From Hofstenia miamia (Eukaryota; Xenacoelomorpha; Acoela), in the NCBI GenBank assembly GCA_004352715.1, contig SCFE01000004.1, positions 1,911,362-1,975,361 on the forward strand: a stretch of DNA of 64,000 bases, given 5' to 3'. Shown in pieces: positions 56,150 to 64,000 of the stretch. The translations under genes were made by a program, and so were the position numbers. The notes below the pieces were generated by a model, which saw only the letters and a program-made list of their open reading frames with translations, had not been told where the DNA came from and did not search any database. Numbering within the stretch: position 1 is the first letter of the stretch; every line of letters starts with the position of its first letter.

Positions 56150-56460
56150 CTTGAACTTGTATACCTCTTAAAGTCGTCCATGTACGATGGATGAATCACA
56201 GCTCTACCATTCTTATGTCATANNNNNNNNNNNNNNNNNNNNNNNNNNNNNNNNNNNNNNNNNNNNNNNNNNNNNNNNNNNNNNNNNNNNNNNNNNNNNN
56301 NNNNNNNNNNNNNNNNNNNNNNNNNNNNNNNNNNNNNNNNNNNNNNNNNNNNNNNNNNNNNNNNNNNNNNNNNATATATATATATATCTTGAACTTGTAT
56401 ACCTCTTAAAGTCGTCCATGTACGATGGATGAATCACAGCTCTACCATTCTTATGTCATA
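56149..56460. other. Duplicated contig ends around a 151-N gap
   Basis: 74 bp (56149-56222) are repeated at 56387-56460, separated by (TA)n and 151 N (56223-56373). A (TA)n tract precedes each copy. This is most simply two unmerged contig ends. Confidence 0.9.
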
Positions 56461-56539
56461 TGCCTCTCTCCTTTAGCTTTTCTATAATTGGAATAAAGTT
56501 AAGTACAAACAGTAGTGGTGATAATCTGTTTCTCTGGAA

Positions 56540-57010
56540 TATGCCCTAAACCTGTGTGCGTCTATTTCAGTCTATCACTTCTTTTCCATCTCCCTCTCAA
56601 GAAACTCAACCCATTTCAATGAAACTCCAGTTGGTCTCTAAATTTTTAGTACCCACCTACGTGATATGATGTCCTGTAGTCTATTCATGTCATTGCTTGT
56701 TCTTCTTCCTTCTCCTACAGTAATCCACCACTGCCTTGTCTATTAACAACAGCTGTTTACATTGTGCACTCTTTATCCTATATTCCTTCTGTTGCTTTGG
56801 TATCAGCCTGTTCTGCTCTAAGTAGAATGTCAGCCTACTTGAAATCACGGAAGATCGTCACTTGCAAGTTGATAGCAAACATGTTATTGGCCTAAAGTTG
56901 CATGCCTCACTGCCTTTCTTCAGCTCCCTCTGTATCAGAAATGTCCTTCCCACTACAATCCACTCTGGGCACCGACTCTACCCACTCACTACTCTAATGC
57001 TGCTGCTAGT
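56540..57010 (-). pseudogene. R4-like retrotransposon relic, RT N-terminal region
   Basis: The minus-strand frame reads GRTFLIQRELKKG, then CNFRPITCLLSTCK with a stop. A second frame gives LEQNRLIPKQQKEYR and LLLIDKAVVDYCRRRKKNK. These match the usual order in R2/R4-type RTs: a GRT-LI-KKG stretch, NYRPITCL, an NxLIPxxQKG stretch and LLIDKAV. Stops and frameshifts show a dead copy. It probably belongs to the insertions that enlarged the duplicated block. Confidence 0.7.
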
Positions 57011-57189
57011 CTCTCATGAGCACTCGTGAACGATTATTATTGTTAAGAGTCAAAGCAATATATTTGTTAAAAGATACAATTAAACTACAAATTAAATATG
57101 TAGTATAAAATAATAATAATAACTTTGTGTGTGTCCATATATGTGGTGAACGCAGTGCAAGAAATCATTAATTGTCTTTAGCATGTTTT

Positions 57190-58040
57190 TGTCTCCGTTT
57201 GCGTTTTGTCGGTTTTTATAAATTTTTTGTAATTTTTTTATTCAAATCTCATTTGCTAGATTGTTCCAAATATTAGAGGCTGCATAATGAACTAGGATAA
57301 AAAACACTGTTGAAAATAATTTATGGGATGGTGGATTTACTTTTAAGTAATTAGCAAGAAAAGGTGTTGATTCTCTGCTACATTTATGATTAAATATAAT
57401 TGAATTGAAGCTGCATGTACTTGATATATCGGGGAAAATGTATTATTCTTTCGCCTGTATTCACTAATATGATCATGCTTACGTGAAATTGAATTCAATG
57501 TTTTGGTGACCAAATAATAGTTTTTGATAATAAATTACGGCTTTTGGTATTATAATTAAAAAATACAAATGAACAATAATGTAATTGCGATAAACCAAAA
57601 TGCATACCATTGTTAAAAGTGATAGTCTGGTACTAAATTTTTGACGTGGTACAAATATCTAGTGCCAGAAGCTATTTTTGTATATTTTTTAAGAGAAAAT
57701 TATCGAATTTTATATCTTTGTCAATATCAACACTTATATATGTAACATGATCACTTTGTTTAACTGTATCACTATTACTAATATATTCGATGTTGTTTGT
57801 TATTTCTTTTACAGAATTGGGGGAAAATATAACGAATTGCGTTTTTTCAATATTAATTTTTAATTAATTGGATAAGAAATACCTAGAAAAATTTTCAATA
57901 TTACTTTGTACATTTTTCGTGGCCCTAAGTGCGGCAATTAGAGTCAGCAAATTGATATATTTCACAATGACTTACGTGTTCAATAATGTCACTTACGTAT
58001 ATTGCAAATAAATATTTATGATACCTTAATTTGTTTTTAA
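57190..58040 (-). pseudogene. Jockey/CR1-like LINE relic, RT end to C-terminus
   Basis: Minus-strand frames contain LFAIYVSDIIEHVSHCEIYQ (RT motif B to C region; the YADD box reads FADS), NIENFSRYFLSN and LKINIEKTQFVIF. Near the element end there is a remnant of the AASNIWNNLANEI type. Many stops make it an old fossil. The nearby TAA tract (58078-58110) marks the collinear point with the right arm. Confidence 0.6.
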
Positions 58041-58317
58041 GCCTAACAAAATGTTTGAGTTAAGAGCTTTACACAAATAATAATAATAAAAATGATAATA
58101 CTAATAATATAATGATTTTGAATTAAAATAAAGATTGCTTCGAAGCAGTTAAGTAGTTGCAACGGTTTGCAACATTTTAGAATAAACAATCATTTCCTAA
58201 TACTAAAAATGATTTTTGTAATAATATAATTGATTATACAAAATGATGCTACAAATTTTGCATATAGTAAAGGATACATCTGCATATGCAATAGTAGTCT
58301 AGTAACACAGCTGGCCT

Positions 58318-59299
58318 TTAATGATGTCCATGACTTTGACCTTGATGATGTCGTGGGGGAGGCGGTGGAGGTGGAGGTGGAGGTGGAGGTGGTGGGGGTG
58401 GAGCAGCTGCACATTGGAATTGGTGGCAAACTGTTCCTTCACAACATGCATCATCATTAAAGCAAAATGTCCCAATTCCTCCACACGGGGTGTCTTCATC
58501 ACAAAAATAGTACTTTGTACAAAAACCACTACAGCAGTCACTTCCACTCATGCAAAGTTCATATTTTTTCGAACATTGGTTTTCTTCACCGCAAGTAAGN
58601 NNNNNNNNNNNNNNNNNNNNCTTCACAACATGCATCATCATTAAAGCAAAATGTCCCAATTCCTCCACACGGGGTGTCTTCATCACAAAAATAGTACTTT
58701 GTACAAAAACCACTACAGCAGTCACTTCCACTCATGCAAAGTTCATATTTTTTCGAACATTGGTTTTCTTCACCGCAAGTAAGTGTGGATATGCTACAAT
58801 GCTTGGAACAGCATGCATCATCGTAGAAGCAAGTAGCGCCGTTTTCACCACAAATTGGTTCTACACCGCAGGTTCCTAAAAGACTGCAGTACTTTGTGCA
58901 ACATTCGTCCGAACTAGAACATTTTCCTCCAAACTCCTTGCATGTCTTTGGCGCCTCTGCGCAAAGTCCTTCTTCGGAACAAAATTTGCTACAACAGTCA
59001 GTGTAAAGGCTGCAAGAACCACCAATGTCAGAGCATTGTCCATCACCAGCACACGTCTTATTATGACAGGTCCCTAAACCACAGCAGTCGAAAGAATAAC
59101 GACAAGAATCACCGTCTAGTCTGCAGTCGGGAACACATTGTTTTGTACCAAACCAATCTCTGCAGAAATACTTATCATAAATACTATCAGTACTACAGCA
59201 GTTGTCTCCATACTCGCAAATTTCAAAGACATCTTTGCAGTCTTCTGATGCACATACGTGTAGAATGAACGCCCCTACAACAATGTAGGGAAGAAACAT
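58318..59299 (-). CDS. Paralogous seven-module cystine-knot secreted protein, interrupted by a gap
   Basis: ATG at 59299 lies 39 bp from the TATA box and starts a signal peptide (FLPYIVVGAFILHV core). A further in-frame ATG at 59329 is upstream of the likely transcription start. Seven modules with the same Cys spacing as the arm gene follow, with many conservative differences, then a polyproline run and a His-rich tail before the TAA at 58318. The gene is broken by 21 N (58600-58620), with 163 bp (58437-58599) repeated at 58621-58783. The break is an unmerged overlap between contigs, not a mutation. Each side is open in frame. This copy's tail differs most from the arm gene (long Pro run). 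Function unknown: matrix, defence or toxin-like. Confidence 0.8.
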
Positions 59300-59330
59300 T
59301 TTTGCTATAAAAGAACCAATAATCAGCATC

Positions 59331-59402
59331 TATTTATATGGTTCTCGAGAAGGCGTACACTTCCGTATCTAAATTGATTGTCACAATAAACAGTAGCAAT
59401 TG
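59331..59402 (-). promoter_or_regulatory. Core promoter of the paralogous multi-knottin gene
   Basis: On the minus strand, a TATAAATA box (59331-59338), GATACGGAAGTGTACGCCTT (59350-59369) and CAATTGCTACTGTTT (59388-59402) keep the order and near-identical spacing of the arm-gene promoter, although the intervening sequence has changed. Confidence 0.65.
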
Positions 59403-60530
59403 ACAGAACATAAGTGCGTAATCATATAATTTCATATCTAGAAACAACAATCATTTTATAACAACTGCTACTGAAAACTTGCAAAGGTTGAAACTATGAC
59501 AAGAATAAGTTATAAATTTTATTATCAAGTTCCTTTTTTAATTTAAGCTCAGTCTGATTGACCTTAAAAAATTAATTTGCAGATTGCTCTCGGATCTGAT
59601 TAGAATCTAGGGGTGTTCAGCTATGGCTGAATTCCAAAAGAAAACTCTACCGTTTGATTCAAACGGGCATTCATACACGCAAGTATATTCTTTAAGTTTA
59701 AATAAAAAGGAAACTAAATTAATATCCAATAAATAAAGAGTAAAAATAGAATTTTTGTAAATTCAATTGGAAATGTTGATTGTTTGTAATAGTTTCAGAT
59801 TCAAATTTGATATGCATGAAGAAAGAACAATTTTGATGCTATATTTATTTCAGGAAGTTAAATAATAGTTGCGAAGGATTTTCATATAAGCGAATTTTTT
59901 TAGTATTTTTTCGATAAAAAAATTCATGAATGAAAAATGCAATTTCAAAACTATTTTTATTCGGGTTTGCAATCATCCTGTCGTTACAAACTACCTTCAT
60001 TCAATGATCGGTTATTGCATTTCTCTAAGAATATAATAATATGATCCAATCGATGTTTCATTATCATTTTAACATTCGAAATATCTATAATAAAAACATT
60101 ACAAAAATACGCTAAAAGTCCCCCAAACGACTTAGCGGATGGATAACGTACATTTCGGAAAAATACAAACTTTATTACCAGATGATATTCTTAATTTATG
60201 TAAGACGTTATTATTGAATAGAACTATTACTAATGTAGAATTTGGAGTTCGTACAAAATTTTCAATTTATTGTAGTTTCCAATATAATGAAATATTTAAA
60301 ATTTAGTTGCTCAATGAAATACTAAAATTAATATAATAGCTTTATATTTTAGTTTTACAAAACAAAGCATCTAGATTCATCATATCAAAGTGCGATATAA
60401 TAGAATGATCGGAATCTCTTATTGGAACAATTTGCATATAAGAAAAACAAAAAATGGACAACCTCAGAATTTAAGTGATGATAATAATCACAAACAAACT
60501 ATCCACTTAAAACTACTTTTCAAGTTGCTC
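59403..60530. other. Non-coding stretch
   Basis: No supported feature. A 64-codon frame (60390-60584) runs into the MITE and is not called. Confidence 0.6.
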
Positions 60531-60754
60531 TTAACACTAGAAGTACCATTACTCCTTGAGATTCATTTTAAATGTAAGATTTAAATTAAAAATTATGTAA
60601 AAGAATGAAAAAAATTTTAGCAAAGGAAATTCAAATAGGTTATCGATATTTTTGGAGGTGTATATACTTGCTATTGTTTTTAAAGAATGCATACGCAAGT
60701 AAACAAAATTTTAATTTGAGTCAATTTTGACACGTTTGGTACTTCTAGTGTTAA
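60531..60754 (+). mobile_element. piggyBac-like MITE, perfect ends
   Basis: Perfect 18-bp inverted ends, TTAACACTAGAAGTACCA and TGGTACTTCTAGTGTTAA, include the TTAA target. The 224-bp interior matches 11181-11407 closely. The intact TIRs suggest the youngest copy in the window. Confidence 0.9.
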
Positions 60755-61394
60755 ATGTTGTTAGAGTTATAATCAGGTGTCGAACTTGAAATAGCAAGGA
60801 TAAAGTTCATCACATGAATTTTCGGTTTTAGTCTGCAAGCATGTGTTGGGGTAGTGTTCTGGATAGATAGTAAAAAATTATAGAGGGTTCTCTTTGCTCA
60901 TGATGTATCCATATTCTACTAATATTATGTGCATAATAAAATGGAAGTTGTTAAACAAATTTATTTTATTAATACAATAAGGTAATTTAGACGTTGATGC
61001 TTGGCTGTTACCTGGATAGGATATGCGTGTTTGTTCTTGTCCGGATGAGGCCAATTGCATTAACACGTCAAACGTATTGAAATGCCTCTATATTCGTCAA
61101 AGCATTTCCTCTATTGTTAAATTCATATTGAAAGCTTGACTGCAATAATGGTTTAGAACAAACCACAACAACAGTTTCTTATTAACTTATGAAACGCAAG
61201 CATAGTCCCCAAACTATCAATTTTCGATTTTTTCAATTCTTATCAGCGTGTTTATGAAAATTATCTTCCATACTCGGCAGGGCGTGTCTCATCCTGACAA
61301 ATAGTGGACATCCATTATAAAGGGAAAGTCAATTACTTAAAAATACCTAGTAAATTTAATTTGAATTTTCGGCATTAACTAATGTACAACTTAC
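60755..61394. other. Non-coding stretch
   Basis: No supported feature. Confidence 0.55.
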
Positions 61395-61545
61395 AGTTTT
61401 GCAAAAATCGAAACAAAGTATTTGATAGATCTTTAAGCGCTTCATCCATGCATGTTGCACTGAGCGAAGCGGAACGTATGACGAGTGAACTAAGAACACA
61501 TCTTATCATCTTCTTTCTACCACGCATTGCCAGTTGGGTTATTGA
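61395..61545 (-). CDS. Candidate internal exon, unknown product
   Basis: On the minus strand, 151 bp lie between a good acceptor (TTTAATATTTTGTCAG, AG at 61547-61546) and a perfect donor GTAAGT (61394-61389). They are open in one frame: SITQLAMRGRKKMIRCVLSS, then LVIRSASLSATCMDEAL and KDLSNTLFRFLQNC. Base composition is less AT-biased than the flanks. I do not recognise the protein and no neighbouring exons are visible, so it could be fortuitous. Confidence 0.35.
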
Positions 61546-62874
61546 CTGACAAAATATTAAATTCAAAGCATTACTTGTTAGATTGATTGTTATTCTTAGA
61601 GGCTTGTGAAAATAATTTACTAATACCAAGAGTGTCGCATAGAAATTCCAGGTCCTCTTTATTGAAGTCTATGTGCTAAAGCTATAACAACAGGTAAACC
61701 TTGTTCTGAAATCACGCTTCTAATCAAATTCGCTTTCCAACATCTTAATAGGTTCAGTACAGTCAAAATCAGGCGTTAAAATCTTCATTTTTGATAACCA
61801 AGTGAACTTTCTTAAAACCATTTGTTGTCGACCGTATCATATATGGTATGGTCAGGGGCCCAGCTAACCGGGGGTGCTGGGGGTGATGCACCCCCGAATA
61901 TTTTTTCTCAGGTGCAGCAAAATGACCATTTAACAGATGTTGCATTCATTTAATTTGCACTTTCAGATTGTGAAATAAAAATTCAAAAAACAGACTCTTC
62001 TCAACAAATGTTAAACACACTGTAAATGTGCTTAAGAAAATATAAATAGCTTAAGAACAGTACAAATTGTTTTATAATAACCAAAATAAGTCTATGTTTA
62101 AGTCATACAGAGCTTTGAACACTTTCTCCAAAATAGGAAGAGACTTGTATAAACTACCAGGCTAGTCAGTCTTAAAAAGTTATTCCATTTCTCTAATCTC
62201 TACATGAACAAGAGAATTCAAAAGAACACATGACGAATACAAGTCAAAATGTTAATGTAAACCACATTGACTGAATATTTGCTTCAGCACACTGTTTCAA
62301 CTAAAGCACTTCTAGCTTCAATACCTAAGTTAGTGTTCTGTGGCAAGGCAATTTCCTTAGCAGCAGCCGTGTGCAAAATAAATTTTGTACTTAGAGGGCA
62401 GTTTGACGTAAGACTTTAGATGTATCTTGCAGTTGGCTTTAAGCCTATAGCCGTATCCGGCTGTTAGCCGGGAGTTTCTTTAAAATGGGCTAGGCTCAGC
62501 TGCTTTTTTTTCTGTAATAGTATTTCCTCATCCAATAAACAGGTTTTCACATCCATTTTGTGTTGCAGGTGCAGCATGTAAATGTTTGATAATGAATGCA
62601 AATTGGGGATATAATGTTACCTTTCGTATTAACTAATACTCTTATACATGCATTAATGTATTAATAATCAGAGAGGCTGATAACAAAGAAAAATTTCTTA
62701 ATAAACAAAGAAAGACAACATCAAGAATTCTAGATTTATGTAATGTCACTTGGGGAACAATCGGGATCTCTATATTTAGTTGACTGTATCTATTAAACCG
62801 GGAATGACTACTAGTACTTTCAGAAATGAACTCTAGCTGGTATTTTGGTCGTAAGTAAAGTCTTTGACCATAGC
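61546..62874. other. Non-coding stretch with a hAT-like terminus
   Basis: At 61853 CAGGGGCCCAGCTAACCG is followed by GGGGGTGCTGGGGGTGATGC and ACCCCC, a hairpin-forming GC-rich terminus typical of hAT MITEs. The partner end is not visible. GCCGTATCCGGC lies near 62450. No gene seen. Confidence 0.4.
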
Positions 62875-63354
62875 NNNNNNNNNNNNNNNNNNNNNNNNNN
62901 NNNNNNNNNNNNNNNNNNNNNNNNNNNNNNNNNNNNNNNNNNNNNNNNNNNNNNNNNNNNNNNNNNNNNNNNNNNNNNNNNNNNNNNNNNNNNNNNNNNN
63001 NNNNNNNNNNNNNNNNNNNNNNNNNNNNNNNNNNNNNNNNNNNNNNNNNNNNNNNNNNNNNNNNNNNNNNNNNNNNNNNNNNNNNNNNNNNNNNNNNNNN
63101 NNNNNNNNNNNNNNNNNNNNNNNNNNNNNNNNNNNNNNNNNNNNNNNNNNNNNNNNNNNNNNNNNNNNNNNNNNNNNNNNNNNNNNNNNNNNNNNNNNNN
63201 NNNNNNNNNNNNNNNNNNNNNNNNNNNNNNNNNNNNNNNNNNNNNNNNNNNNNNNNNNNNNNNNNNNNNNNNNNNNNNNNNNNNNNNNNNNNNNNNNNNN
63301 NNNNNNNNNNNNNNNNNNNNNNNNNNNNNNNNNNNNNNNNNNNNNNNNNNNNNN
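62875..63354. other. Assembly gap, 480 N
   Basis: An N run with no repeated flanks that I can see. Confidence 0.98.
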
Positions 63355-64000
63355 AGCATATATATGGAAATATTTGCGCATGGTTAGAGCAATTCTAAGA
63401 CTGCGCCTAGTCCCATTTGTGACATCTAATATCAAATAGCAATTTTGTAATAACCAATATATCAGTACATCTTTTTATGGTGCAATATATTGTGGCCATA
63501 CATAGATGATATTAAGTTATTTAATCTTATTCCCTAAAAGTGTACTTTTATTGTGAAAAATTTTGGAAATTTGAAATATCCTTGGCTGAGGTAAGATTCA
63601 AAAGTATTCCAAAATTCTATTGTGTGTGCTTTAGCAGCTCCAAAAAATAATATCATCAATTAGCACTGAATAGTAATTTTGGTTCAACTTATAGTCAGCT
63701 TAGTCAACCACTACTAAGGTTATGGAGGCCCACTCTTTCACAAAAAGTTTATGAGGCGTGGCTGGTAAATGACTAGTGCAAAATCAAATGAAACTAACTG
63801 GGACTAGGGCCAGCAAAATATTTTTCTTGCAGAACCATAATCACTAGTTCTAAGATTTATGGAAATATCTGGACATTTATGGAAAATTATGGAAATGTTT
63901 TTAAAATAGTTGTGGAAATGGAATGGAATAGAAATGGTCAGAATAGAAAACACATATTTTCACTTTTCCTGTTTAAGAATTTGCATTCATGTGGCTGTTG
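63355..64000. other. Non-coding stretch to window end
   Basis: AT-rich; a patch near 63790-63830 (ACTGGGACTAGGGCCAGCAA) resembles 46930-46960 and may be a dispersed repeat. No gene seen. Confidence 0.5.

Overview
The window is AT-rich nuclear DNA from an animal (metazoan), most likely a marine or freshwater invertebrate. Evidence: canonical GT/AG splice signals beside short coding exons, long (TA)n and (TAA)n microsatellites, fossil non-LTR retrotransposons of two lineages, hAT and piggyBac-like DNA elements with textbook target duplications, and sparse genes. I cannot name the phylum. The retroelement carrying the RT thumb motif NTWAISVLRYSAG and a CCHC plus RPD endonuclease resembles elements common in cnidarians, molluscs and tunicates. 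There is no operon structure, CRISPR array or rRNA/tRNA gene.

The assembly is fragmentary. There are nine N runs; four are exactly 1000 N (1567-2566, 5169-6168, 8394-9393, 32777-33776) and look like placeholders. Several gaps are flanked by the same sequence twice, so unmerged contig ends or alternative haplotypes are laid side by side. Much of the apparent structure must be read with this in mind.

Layout. 1-14.4 kb: an inverted pair (1-690 and 10844-11533) around fragments of an R4/Dong-like retrotransposon sitting in (TAA)n tracts, then a CR1/Jockey-like RT fossil and a repeat seen at three places. 14.4-23.9 kb: mostly non-coding, with a 573-bp duplication, a signal-peptide first exon (20487-20603) and a hAT MITE with a perfect 8-bp target duplication (22605-22924). 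23.9-42.2 kb: a hAT element (23936-26580, TSD CCACTTAT) and an 8.46-kb near-perfect inverted repeat centred on a 1000-N gap; each arm carries one intact copy of a secreted seven-module cystine-knot gene. 42.2-51.4 kb: non-coding DNA with an inverted pair of CGGGTC-rich elements and a 13-copy 46-bp minisatellite. 51.4-59.4 kb: a diverged, collinear duplicate of the arm region, enlarged by retroelement fossils and ending in a paralogous seven-module gene (58318-59299) broken by a small gap. 59.4-64 kb: non-coding, one piggyBac-like MITE and one candidate minus-strand exon.

The most interesting biology is the secreted protein family: a signal peptide, seven tandem six-cysteine (C-C-CC-C-C) modules and a Pro/His-rich tail, with a promoter block and TATA-to-ATG spacing conserved between paralogs, a probable relic copy, and a separate first exon 8 kb away that starts the same cysteine pattern. 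Whether it is a matrix, defence or toxin-like protein cannot be decided from sequence alone.
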